Source: Trochalopteron elliotii (Eukaryota; Chordata; Aves; Passeriformes; Leiothrichidae). From it: DNA of 64,000 nucleotides. The stretch lies in the NCBI GenBank assembly GCA_024734555.1, contig JANPWX010000558.1:1-64000 (forward strand), read 5' to 3'. Shown here one piece after another: positions 47,652 to 58,665 of the stretch. The position numbers and the translations under genes were made by a program. Every line of letters starts with the position of its first letter. Position 1 is the first letter of the stretch. The notes below the pieces were generated by a model. The model did no database searches. It had not been told where the DNA came from and worked only from the letters and a program-made list of their open reading frames with translations.

Positions 47652-48500
47652 GTTAAAATGCTTTATGGGAGTGCTCCCAAAGCATTATGTGTATCACTGA
47701 AGGAGGCAAATAAATGCCTCATCCATTTTCTGAAAAACAGAAAGCGACAGAAACCAAGATGACAGAATGCCTGCTCTTGGGCAAAGAAATAAAAGAGAGG
47801 TGTAATTTGAATTATTGCAGCTTCATCTGTGGTCTAGTTAAATTCCTATAACCTCATGCGACATAGCAATTCCAATTTTCGGCACTGACTGTACCCTAAG
47901 AAGCAAAGAAACAACTAAGATTTGATATTTAGAAAGTAAGAAAACCTCTTGTTTGAATGAATAGTGACATTTTTACATATTTGGTCTTCATCTCAGACTT
48001 GCTAATCATGCTATATCTCATCAGGAGAGAAAGGCAGAGTAGATGAAAAAGAAATGGGTCTTTATGTGTAGAAATTCCATCTTAGATTCCAGCAAACAGA
48101 AGGCAAAGTTTTTCTCAGAAAGGAAAGTTTCTTAAAGTTATCACACAAGAGAAGTGACAAGATAGGATGGATTCCAGTGATTTACATTTCTTTTCAGTGA
48201 GTTCGTGACTCTGAGAGTACTACTTTGCTTTCTTCCTGATAAAGTGTGTGCCTGGGTACAATATTCTGCACCCATTATATCTTACAGGAGATGGCATTAC
48301 AATGAGGTTCAGCTCTTCAAACAACATTACACACCACCTCTCTCCTGTGAGAACTCTAGAATAGAATACAAGCAACAGTCTGTCACTTTTCTCAGCATCT
48401 ATTTTCTGTGACAATATTGGCTGCACATACCAAATCACCAAGGTATGAGATTATACATATATAATCTTTTCTTTTCAAGGCTTCAGGAATAATACAGAAA
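47652..48500. other. Unique sequence between the two direct-repeat copies
   Basis: No coding or repeat signal is recognised. ORFs at 48205-48441 on both strands are short and unsupported. Confidence 0.4.
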
Positions 48501-48572
48501 AGAAAGCAAAAAGACAGATTCCCATTTGCCAGATCTGGCAGAGCCATCTAAGTGATTTTCATGGGTCTTCCA
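48501..48572 (+). repeat. Direct repeat, copy 2 (72 bp)
   Basis: Partner of 47580-47651, 850 bp downstream of it. A CR1-like fragment begins immediately after this copy but not after copy 1. Confidence 0.8.
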
Positions 48573-48574
48573 CA

Positions 48575-48735
48575 ATCACAGAGAATTACATCATCACTGA
48601 AGTTAGAAAAGACATCAGGGATTCATCTAGTTCGGCCCCGACTCAAAGGACTGTCATCTACAGTTGGGGCTATTTGTAGCCAGGTTTTTAACACATCTAA
48701 GGAAGGAAACTACAAAATATCTTGGAACACTTTCA
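48575..48735 (-). mobile_element. CR1-like LINE 3' fragment, antisense (diverged)
   Basis: ATCACAGAGAATTACATCAT, then CACTGAAGTTAGAAAAGACATC and ATCTAGTTCGGCCCCGACTC follow the order of the reverse-complemented CR1 3' end (octamer, GTTGGAAAAGACC, CATCTAGTCC). The 69-codon ORF at 48552-48761 is read-through of it. Confidence 0.65.
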
Positions 48736-51700
48736 CAGTAAAAATAAGTATTTGTTTGTAATGCTTTCATGTGCTTTACTTCAATTTATGCTCATTTCCT
48801 CTTCTCCCTTTGCTGAGTACCATTGACAAGAGTCTGGCTTCATCTTTTTTACCCCCTCCCATATCAAGCACTCTGAGCTTATCTTTATATGAGAGAGTTC
48901 CTCAGTTACTTAGTAATTGTTGTGGCTTTCAGTGAACTCACTCCATGTTTTTTTTACCTGGGGAAAAGTTTTGCATAACAAAATTTTTAGGCACCTCATA
49001 ACTTTAAGAAAACTTCGACATCAAACTTCAGAAGTATTTTGCTGTCTGTTCTGAGTATGTGACTTGTAAATGCTTAAGAAGGTTTGTGGGAACTGAACAA
49101 GGTCAGTGTATAAGAAACATATCCCAATACTATGCCCATTTATCTCTGCCATTGTAGTAATCACAATTCTCAAAAACCTGCTTAGCTCCTCCAATCCACA
49201 GAGGACTGGAGACCCACTTTGGTGACCTTTATAGAAGTTGTCAGAATACAATTTCCTTCCAACTGACCCAGTTACAATTTATTCAGAGTTTGGCACTCTC
49301 AATGGAAGGAAAAAAAAAACCAAAAATGGAAGGAACATTTTGGTTCTGTTTAGATTTAGTTTTCAGGTTTGCAACTGCAAAATAGAGCTTCTGATTTTAA
49401 ATAAAATGAAGACTACAATCTTAGAAAAAATAATTAAAATATCTTGCAGAGATAGTTCTGAGGTGTTCCATTATCTGTAAGTATGGCTAAGGGTTTGTTT
49501 GTGAGAAGGTGTCCATAATTTAACACTGAATGATCTGAGCCCTGGACACATATTCTTGGCCTGCAGCAGTGGGTATCTCAGATCAGCTTATCTTCTGACA
49601 GACCCTTCCTCACTCAAACCTAACATCAATGGTTGAAAACTGCAATGATTCTCAAGGAAAGGCTGGAATATGCAGTGTTCATGAAGAAGGATAAGAAGAT
49701 GAAACATGGCAGGGGGGGTGTGGAAGTTAATAGGGAAAACTCAAGGACAAGGAAGAAGTGGCATAAATAAAATGTGATCTTTATTTGAATTCACTTCAAA
49801 TTCTTCAGAATTAACATGGGCAAGTTGCAGGAATAAGAGGAATATTTGAAGTACTGGCAACCTTGAGAGACACAGTAGGGACAGAAGTGCAAGAAGAGAC
49901 TGGCAAAGGTATCTTTTGAGACAAAGGAGGTCACTGTGACTTCCTAAGCAATAAAAAACAATGCAAAGTGATGCCACAGAAGGATCCTTCCAATAAGAAA
50001 TCAGATAACAAACAAAATTAATTAGAAAACAAAATTTGGTGGGGATATTGGAATAGGAATAGATTCTTGCTACAATGTTTTTCCATCCAAATAGGAAGTG
50101 GATTTATAGTCCAAGAACTGGCTAATACTGAATCTGAACTTCCAAAGCCACAATGTGCAGTTGTTGCCAGTTTTCAAATGATCTGACTGTACCAAGTGGA
50201 GTTTGGGTCATCTTAATTGCAATCTTTAAAGCTAGTCATAGGACATTACTGGTTGCCTAACAAGCCCAGTTTTCCTCAGAGCTCAGTGTCCTAAGAGTCT
50301 TTCACTGAGCCATCTGCAATGTATCAGCCTGCTTCCTAAACCAGAAGACCCAGCTCTGGACACAGAATCGATAATGTAGACTCACCAGTTCCAAGTAGAG
50401 AGAGAGTCAGACTTCCCTCACTCCACTGGCCACTTTCCATTTAATGTAGATGAATTATATATCTTGCCTTTCATGCAGTGAGAGAGTGTGATGAGTCATA
50501 TCCAACCTAGCTGCACCTCCACCCCATAACCCCCGGCTGCTTTCCAGCACGACTGTTGTGCAATTTCTCAGTCTGCACCGATGCACAGGATTACCCCACC
50601 TCAAATGCAGACATCTGGGTTTCATCCAAGCTAATGACAAAGCTGGCAATAAGTCTGAATCTTCTGAGGGCCAGCACAGTGTTATTGCCACACTCAGCAA
50701 GTAGCACAACAGCCTCAACCACAGCTGCTATTATTGGAATTCTGAAGTAATAAATGCTTCCCTTTCCACTTTGCCTTCAGCACCACTCTACTCAATTCCT
50801 AATACTTGGTGACCTTCACATGTACTTATACATCATATATTTGAACTCAGAAGATGCTTTTGACACCTCCTGGCTTTGCTGCAAATGCACTTCTACTACC
50901 ATGACATTTTCTTCATGACAGTTTTCTCTTTCTTCATGACAGTTTTCTTTTTCTCAAGATCTAACAGAACAGGGGTTCAGAAATATGTTCCCAAGATAGT
51001 TCTAATAACCAATTATCACCCTTGGGTAACAGGTGATGTCAGCAGGATTTGTATTCACAGGATGGGAGTAGAATTTGTCCCCTAAACAGTATGAAGGCTC
51101 ACATTCATCAAGTTCAGTGTTGCTGTGAATTTCAGTATCAACAACTTGCACTGAGCCTGAAGTACTGGCCAAGTGTCTTTGTGTTCTCACAGACATCTGT
51201 GTATGTAAACAAACTGCTCTGAGTCTCTTAAAAATTATTACAAGGAGTAACTTCTACCTGATTTTAAAAAAAAACTTCCAGTAGGACCAAACATTTTCTC
51301 ATTGGAATAAAGATTAGAGAAAACAGTGTGTATGTTTTCAATGCAGTTTCCTCAATCACATAAAGAACATAAATGGAGTGAAGACGCCAACCATCTGGCA
51401 GATTTCCAAAGGAGCTCAGGACCAAAACATTCATCCTTATGCTGGAAACTAAGAGACTGGAAGGCTTTCCCAGTATCTGTAAAACATCAGCACCACGTTC
51501 AAGGATGAGCAGTCAGGTATCATCTGTGTTGACAAAGAGGTGGAGGAGGACAAGAATAGGTGCCAGGTTAAGTCATGCAGTTTCTGAAGCATAGGAGGGA
51601 AGGATATATTAAATCTCTGCCTGCCAACTTTGCTAGTTGCCGAGTGCTTTTGAAAATCTGATGCCTCATTTAGCTGACTAAAGAGTGATTGAGCTGTACC

Positions 51701-53090
51701 AGAAATACAAACCCAGCTGTCAGAGAAAACTGGAAAATATGTTCTGGAGTAGTTTTTCAAAATCAAATTCTTTTTCTCTATATAGAACACTGGTTTATTT
51801 TAAAATGTTTAATTAGGCTAAGTTTAGCTGTGTGTATCACCTGAAAATAGAAAAGACACACTAAAACTATGCAGGTTAGTCCAAATTCATGCTGACTAAA
51901 ACTTCACTCACTAACCACTAGATATTCATGCCAAAGGAGAGAAAAACATTGTGACAAAGATTGCAGAGACATTAATTTTTTTAATCTGCAGATCATTTTT
52001 TCCCCTTACTCCTTCACCTAGAAATTCATGTACTTGGTGAGAAAGAGGTCCATAGCCCAAGACTATGAGAGTGGCCTTGGAATACTTGGCAATGACTCTA
52101 AATGTTTTCATATTTGAAGGGTTTTAAGACCTTCAAAAGCTCCATGAATGCCACAAAGAAAAGGGGAGATGATCCACTTCCATCTCTGTCATTACTTAAG
52201 CCTTATGCCTGGAAGGTGTGAAATAAAATTCTACTACACAAACAAAGGAGGTGTGGACGATTACTGAAAAAATTAGCAGTGATGTGGTGTTAATGAAAGA
52301 ACTTGAAGTGTGAAAATAAATGTGAGATTAAAGGAACAGGAGGAAATCAGAAGCTTGTGAAAGACTGAGTGATCAAATGGCTCTGCAAAGTGTCTCACAG
52401 AGGTCCAGTTTCAGTCTGTATGGAATGTGTGTCCAAAACATATTCTCATATTCTGAAGCTCCCTCATATGGTACCATTGTGCCCTACATGGCATACTCTT
52501 ATTGCCACTTGACATTTCAGCATACCACACACCTTCTGCTTCCCTAGGTTTCTTACTTATTACTGTGTGACTTATCACAAATTCCTGAAATCTATTGCAT
52601 ACCTACCGACCCACTTCTGAGCAAGAATTTGTGAGGGTCATTCAAGTAAAAAGGAGAAATTTACCTATTTAATTTTCTTGGTCCCACCTCCTCATCCCCA
52701 TGGGACAGGAGAATAATTTTGCTCTCTACTCTCTAATTCACGTTCTCCATTGCCATTCCCCCACCCCCAGGAATATTTCTGCCTCCTGTGTGCCCAGGGA
52801 CCTCCTGCTTTTTGGCAGTACTTCATGGTATGTCAGTATTTCAGAGGTCAGCTGAGGATAAACTCTAATTGAAAGATATTAAAATAGGCTGCAAGGGACA
52901 AAAATTCAAAATCCCAGGTCTATCAAAATCTGTTACTGATGAAGCATCTATGTCCTTAAAATACGCATCAAAAGTAATCTTTCAAACCTCTTCTTCAGGT
53001 CTCCACTGGCACCCCCAGAGGAAATAATTTCAAACTGTTCAGAGAGCAGCAATCCTGTTCTGGTCCTTGAAATCCTTCGAGCAACACACA
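48736..53090. other. Unique AT-rich sequence, nothing recognised
   Basis: No gene or interspersed repeat assigned. A 21-bp tandem doublet (CTTCATGACAGTTTTCT units) lies at 50911-50952. As it lies upstream of the putative promoter it may hold regulatory DNA, but nothing specific can be named. Confidence 0.4.
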
Positions 53091-54631
53091 CCCACACACC
53101 AGCATTATTTTCTCACCTCCTCCGTATAAAAACAAAACAGAAACGTGAGAACAGTGGGCTGGAGATGGAGCTGCGGAAAGTGAAGTTGGAAGGATTAATT
53201 ATGTAATACGCCCCCTCTCCCGCCCTTACCCACAGCAACACGAGTGAGGTAAACCCAATCCTCCCAGCTGACAACTCAGAACTAGAAAGTGCCCGGAGGA
53301 GTGAAAGCAAAATAAACGTGTGGGGAAGGTGGCGATGCACTCCTACAGAGGAAGATGTCATTAGGAAAAGGCTAAAAACAAGTTCAAATCACCTTTAGCC
53401 TCTTCCCTTCCCTCCCCAGCAAGACCTCTCCCTCCGCCTCTTCCCCTCTCCTCCCCCCAGCTCCTCCTCCCCCCTTTTCAGCAGGAACTGCAGCCGGATC
53501 GGGACTATATTCCTACAGTTCACGGCTATCTGACGGAGTGTGGACCCTCCTGAAAAACTTCAAATAAAACAGGAGCTGGGAGCACACACACGAGAAGATA
53601 TATTAAGAAAGCAGGTTTGCTACTTAACTCGGAGGAAAGAAGCTGGAGCAGACTTCTTCGGTTGCTCTCTAAGAGCCTTGCCGAGAGTCCTTGCAAAGAA
53701 AAGTGTTGCTGATTCAAAAGAAGAGGAGGGATGGGGAAGAGAAAAAAAAAAATTGTGCATGTCTGTGCGAGAGGGAGACAACGTGTGTGTGTGTACGTGT
53801 GAATGCGTGCTTGTGTGTGAGAGGGTGTAGGCGATGGGTGGGGGGAGCTTGAAATTATATTTTTTTTCCTACGAAAGACACGTGAATGCAATTCCCAGTG
53901 AGGGGCACCAAGCTCTGCCCAAGAGCAGAAGGGGTAGGGAGAGGGAAAGGGAGAAGAGAGGGAAGGGAAGAGGAGAGGGAAGGGAAAAGGAGAGGGAAAG
54001 GGGAGAGGGGGGGAGGAGGGAGGGAGGAGGAGGAGGAGAAGGGATTTCTATTTCAGAAGACATTCATAGAAAGAGGGTGGCAAATTCTGTGACCGTCTTT
54101 AAAGGAAGTGTCCTGGGACATAGAAAGAAAGAAGCCTAAAGAAGGAAAATAAAGGGCTATGATTTCCTTGTCCTGTTGCTTTGTCTCTGGCTCCCTCTGC
54201 CTCTGGAAGAGTAGCCACAGGACACAAAGATGCCCAGCTGGTCACTGCACGCCCAAGTTCAGTTTAGCTGGTGCTTCTCTCCTGTTTAGCCTGACTGCTT
54301 TCTCTGAAGGGGAGGACTCATAGCCCGACAGCCTTTTAGTTTAACCTGAAGAGTGTGTGCCGCCTCTCTCTGCCCACCCCAAGAACTCGCTGGAGGTGGA
54401 GGAGAGGGGAGAAAGAGGAGGACTTGAAAGTGCCTGAGGAGCTCCCGATGCTAAGAGGAGACAAACATTCCTGTGGACGACGCAGAAAGGACAAAGCTGA
54501 CTGATTTATTGCTGTTTTCCGTATTTTTTTTTTTTATCTCCCTGTCCTTTGGCGCACACCAGTGTTTGGAGATCTTTGAAAACACAAACCAAAACACCAG
54601 CCCCGAAGCCCCAACCCCTTGGCTAGCTCTT
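53091..54631 (+). promoter_or_regulatory. Putative promoter and 5'UTR of the downstream gene
   Basis: GC content and CpG frequency rise from about 53090. TATAAAA at 53125-53131 could be a TATA box, but transcription start is not determinable from sequence. Several ATGs precede the candidate start at 54632 (for example at 53757 and 53833), implying upstream ORFs if transcription begins that far up. Low-complexity elements are a GT-rich patch (53783-53820) and a 109-nt purine tract (53936-54044). Whether this is one long 5'UTR, several alternative first exons or partly intron cannot be decided. Confidence 0.45.
53936..54044. repeat. 109-nt uninterrupted purine tract (GA-rich)
   Basis: Only A and G on the plus strand, with GGGAAGGGAAG and GGAGGAGG words and partial mirror symmetry. 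Such tracts in promoter-proximal DNA can form triplex (H-DNA) and bind GAGA/ZNF-type factors. That role is inference. ORFs through it (53834-54139 and shadows) are compositional. Confidence 0.9.
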
Positions 54632-54706
54632 ATGGGAATGAAACACTCCTCCCGCTGCCTGCTCCTAAGGAGGAAAATGGCGGAGAACGCTGCCGACAGC
54701 ACCGAG
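54632..54706 (+). CDS. Candidate first coding exon (25 codons), gene not identified
   Basis: The frame starts at ATG 54632 (Met-Gly-Met-Lys-His-Ser-Ser-Arg-Cys) and ends after 25 codons at ...Asp-Ser-Thr-Glu. It is followed directly by GTGAGT (54707-54712), a strong splice donor leaving a phase-0 junction. Other in-frame Met codons are at 54638 and 54677. The last has the best start context (AAAATGG) and would give only Met-Ala-Glu-Asn-Ala-Ala-Asp-Ser-Thr-Glu. The segment between is basic and Leu/Arg-rich (Cys-Leu-Leu-Leu-Arg-Arg-Lys). It sits at the left edge of the only CpG island in the window. I do not recognise the protein. The remaining exons lie beyond the window, if the exon is real. 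It could instead be part of a longer 5'UTR. Confidence 0.5.
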
Positions 54707-55110
54707 GTGAGTAAGGATGCGAGCCGGAGCCGGCGCCGCGCTCCCCCAGACCCGAGCACTGATCCCTGGGCAGAAGCAGCAGTAAGTGCAGAACAACTTT
54801 CCCGGCCCCTCCGGCCAGCTCCTGCCTGCCGTGCTGCTATGGTTTCCTGCGTTTGGCCCCCCTCTCTCCCCCCCCCCCCCCCCCCCCGCCCCGATCCCTC
54901 TGTTCCCCGTAGGCAGAGAAGTTTGCCCGGCGCCGAGCCCTGCAGGCGCTCGGGGCCGACCGGGGCCGGCGCTCCGCGGCCGCTTTCCCGGGAAGTTGGG
55001 TGGCCGTGCGGAGCGGAGGCTCGGCGGCGTGGCGGGTCTGGGGCAGCGGGGGGCGGGCGGCGGTAATTGGGGTGTTGGACAGGCCGAAAGGGACAGACCG
55101 TCTCTTGCGG
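54660..55110. promoter_or_regulatory. CpG island
   Basis: The densest CpG region in the window, spanning the candidate exon end and the start of the presumed intron. It contains a NotI site GCGGCCGC (54976-54983), GGCGCCG, CCGGGGCCGG and GGGGGGCGGGCGG (SP1-type GC box). A 20-base C run lies at 54868-54887. CpG islands mark most vertebrate promoters and are protected from germline methylation. The island is the strongest evidence that a gene starts here. Open frames on both strands (a 327-codon antisense ORF at 54451-55434, several plus-strand ones) result from high GC. Confidence 0.88.
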
Positions 55111-58100
55111 CAGCACCTTGGCCAGCTCCCCATGCTTTCCGCCGGCAGCCTTGGCTAGGATCGCTTGGGGGGACTTTAGGAGCATCCGTGTCTCTGCAGC
55201 ATCCTGGATATTACCAAGCGGTGCTGCCCGAGGTGGGGGCTGTCCGGCTGGCCTGGGCAGTGCCGAAAATAGCTTTGTACTGCCTTCAGGCCGGGAGGGT
55301 ACCCTTCGAGCTCTCAGGTTTTCTGCAAGAAATCCATGCCCTCCCCCCACCGCCCCCCACCCGTTACCTTCTGCTTCCTCAACATTGGGGATGAGCAGCC
55401 CCTGTTTACTTGTCTGGGGCTGTCTTGACCTCACTGAGACTTCTCAAGGGATACAGCAGTGTGCGAAGTCTCAGGTCTGGAAAAGCAGAAGGATGCAGGA
55501 TGCAGTCCCAGCATCTCTGGGAGCATGTGAGAAGGAGACAGGCGAAAGTGCGAGCGTGTGCCAAACTCGCTGTTTCTATTAATAGACTGTGCCTAGCACT
55601 CTGACTGAACACTTCACACATGCTTAAGCAAGATGCAGCACAGCCATGTACAGACCCCATAAACGCTGCACCCCAAACAACTTTACAGCTTTGCCCTTGC
55701 AGGGGTGGCACTAAACCTTCTCCCCAGTTACCCCGCAGAGGGAATAAAGAGCAAAACGTACTGTGAACACATGACTATTCCATTCTTTAGTATTTCCACA
55801 TCTCTGCCAAATGTCTCCTCGTTTCAGTTAGATCTCCCAGTAGGTGTCCTGCTCGCTCATGAATTCCATCCACATTTCTCTTCACAATAGTGTTCTCTCT
55901 CCATGACCTTCATAAATATGCCTCCTTTGCCATGCCAGGTGAAGAGCCAAATTTTCTTAAATGAATATGATGTAAGCACTAAATCAAAGAACATGCCTGC
56001 TACTGCACTACAACCCCATAAAGTACTGTTTGCAGAAGAGGCATCTATAAATAGCAAGAAGTCTGGCTGCACATCTGTAAACTGTCGTAGTCCTGACAGC
56101 ACATATTGCATTATAGATCCCAGGATCCCAGGACAGGATTGTAACGAGAGATGTACAAGCACAGACACTTCCTTTCAAAGCCATTTTTTTCAATGGAAAT
56201 TGTTTTCACAGAGGGAAAATAGGTGAAAAGAGCTCTTTAAAGATTCCTCTTCTATTTCATTCACTCCTAGCACATTTTTGTTGTTTAATCATGTTTACCT
56301 GCTTGTGCAATGCTGCACACACTGCAATGTTATTTTATGGAGAAGGATTTTTTTGACAAAAACAGATTCGTTCCAATGCTGCATACAAGTAAGGAGAATA
56401 TTAAAGTGCTGTGCTTCGTCTCCTCAGAGTATCCATCAGTGACAGACCTGTGAAATGAGGGAAAATATTGCAGATCGGGCATATCCTGCTCCCCTTCTAC
56501 CTTCAGAAAACCCAGGAGAGATACATTTGTAACCCCTGCCTAGATACTTTCTGTTTTATTGTTGCTCTTATTTCTAATATGAAGGGAGAGAAGTTGTCTG
56601 TCTGCATTTGTGCAGAGGTAGAAGTGCACCAAGCAAAATATGCCAAGACCTATGAAGCTCTTTTACTCATCAAGCATCTATATTTAGCTAAGTCATATGA
56701 TACCAGTTTGACCTTCAAACCTGTATTTCTCTAACTTTCTCCTGAAGTTACAAATATGTGTAGCAGAAGGAATGCAGGACAAAATATCTCACTTTTGGAC
56801 TTACCACAGTGTCAGGGAAAATTAGGAATTGGTATAGATTTGGGTCATTTGAAACAAATGGGATACCAGTAATACTTATTATTTGATATTAAATTTCTGA
56901 AGAATTTTGATGCCACAGTGATATAGGCATGATATTAAAAAAAAATCAGCTGTAATGAGAGATGAAGAATTAAAACAACTGGTCAGAATGCCCTACTACC
57001 AAATTATTCCAAAGACCTTCTGGTTATTGCTTAGATTGATTTGACCCAGTTTACTTGTGTTACAGCTTCATGGTATATTTTTTATGTTTAGGGGTTTTGT
57101 TTAATCTACCACAACTAAGAGCATTTATCAAAGTTGTAGTCAAATATGGCAAGTATACTCTTTCAGTTGAAGGGCAGTTTAAAACAATACATTAAGTCAA
57201 GGAACAGGGGCACTGCATGAGAAACCTTTTATTCCCTTGACTACCCTCCGTTGCCCATAGCTGCTACCTCTTCAGCTTAAAGAGCTTAAAGAAATGATGA
57301 CAACAGGCACAGACAAGGAAAAAACAAAGCTACAGTAAGACAGCACTCACTGTTTCCTCAAGCAAAAATACAGAATAGAAAAGCAATTGCTCACCAGCAT
57401 TACTTTCCAGTCAAGGAAGACACCTTGTGTTACCAGGAAACTTAGAGAAGTTAGTGTGCCCATGGTTCCAGCTTGGTGGTTACAGACATTTACATCACTG
57501 GTATCCCCACAGCCTTATATCTTGGTACAAAACGTGGTCAAGTCCAGGTGTTGCCACAGGTGCTGTTGGGCCTTGGATCAGAATATCAGAACTATCGGAA
57601 TGGTTTTGCAATTTATTTCACTGACAACAGCCTGGTACCAGTCTATCTGCCAGAGTTTATGTAGGACCAGTGGTTTGTTGTATGTGTATGGTACCCTGAG
57701 AATACACAGTGTTTTTGCATAAAAATAAAAGTCAAGGGGAAAAAAAACCCTAAGATTTTTCTATTTAGACCCTCACTAAATGCCATGGGGTCCCACTAAT
57801 AGCAAACTTGTCAGAATGGTTTCAGAGCCGTATCTGCAGCACACAAGGAAAAAAGATGCAGAAAATCCTTATTGCCCATGACCATCACATTAATTTCAAG
57901 AGATGTTCCACTGGAAGAAAAGATGTCAAATCTCTCCTCCAGATACAAAATTGAACCTCTGTATCTTTAGTCACAAAAGGAGGGTTGTCTAAATAAAGCA
58001 GGACTGTTTGCATAAATAACAGATGCAGAATTGTGTTCTCTGCAAATAATTAAAGACACTCTGGCAGAAAACAAAGTAAAAGAGAAACTGTTCCTTGTAG

Positions 58101-58300
58101 AACATATGCACAAAGGTTCTGCAAAATTCATGGTGTTGACCTGCTGTAGATTTTGGGTTCTGGGCTTTTTTATTTTAAATGTATTATTTGGAATCCTTAG
58201 TCTTGGTATCAGTGATGGGGAAAAAAATCTGAAAGAAGTGTGATTTCACAAGAAGTGTGCCTGACTGTAACTTGTGAACCTGTACCAGGTGAAGGGAACA
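54707..58300 (+). other. Presumed first intron, 5' part
   Basis: Starts at the GTGAGT donor. After the CpG island (ending about 55330) composition returns to AT-rich. No further exon with a convincing acceptor-ORF-donor arrangement is visible. Overlapping frames of 63-111 codons at 57387-57722 have no recognisable domain. Confidence 0.4.
54868..54887. repeat. Poly(C) run of 20
   Basis: Homopolymer inside the CpG island, a likely site of sequencing length error. It could shift any frame read across it. Confidence 0.97.
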
Positions 58301-58302
58301 CA

Positions 58303-58665
58303 GTCATAAAATCATAGAATAATTTGAGTTGGAAGGAAAATTTAAGGTCATCCACTCCCCCCACCTTGCCATGGGCAGGATATCTTCAACTTGACAATGT
58401 TGCTCAGAGCTCCATCCAACCTGACATTGAATACTTTCATGAATGGTGTGTTAATCAACTCTCTGGGCAATCTGTGTCAGTGTTTCACTGTCCTCATTGT
58501 AAAAAAATTCTTCCTTACGTCTTGTCTATATATAAGTCTAGTCCAAATCCACCCTCTTTTAGTTTAAAATCGTTATGTCTTGTCCTATCACAACAGGTCC
58601 TGCTACAAAGTTTCCCCATCTTTCTTATAGGCCCCCTTTAAGTACTGAAAGGGTGTGATAACCAC
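58303..58665 (-). mobile_element. CR1 LINE 3' fragment, antisense
   Basis: Octamer-derived CATAAAATCATAGAATAATT, then GAGTTGGAAGGAAAATTTAAGG and TCATCCACTCCCCCCACC. Further landmarks are CATGGGCAGGATATCTTCAA, CTCTGGGCAATCTGTGTCAG and CTTGTCCTATCACAAC. About 360 bp of the CR1 3' end, moderately decayed. The 105-codon ORF at 58324-58641 is read-through of it. Confidence 0.9.

Noticed and set aside
54451..55434. 327-codon antisense ORF over the CpG island
   Set aside because: High GC content keeps frames open. It is antisense to the ATG/donor signal and crosses a 20-base C run. No recognisable domain.
57387..57722. Three overlapping open frames of 63-111 codons in one 340-bp stretch
   Set aside because: Considered as an exon or retropseudogene. 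No domain recognised, no clear acceptor/donor pair, and overlapping frames argue for composition or chance. A protein search would settle it.
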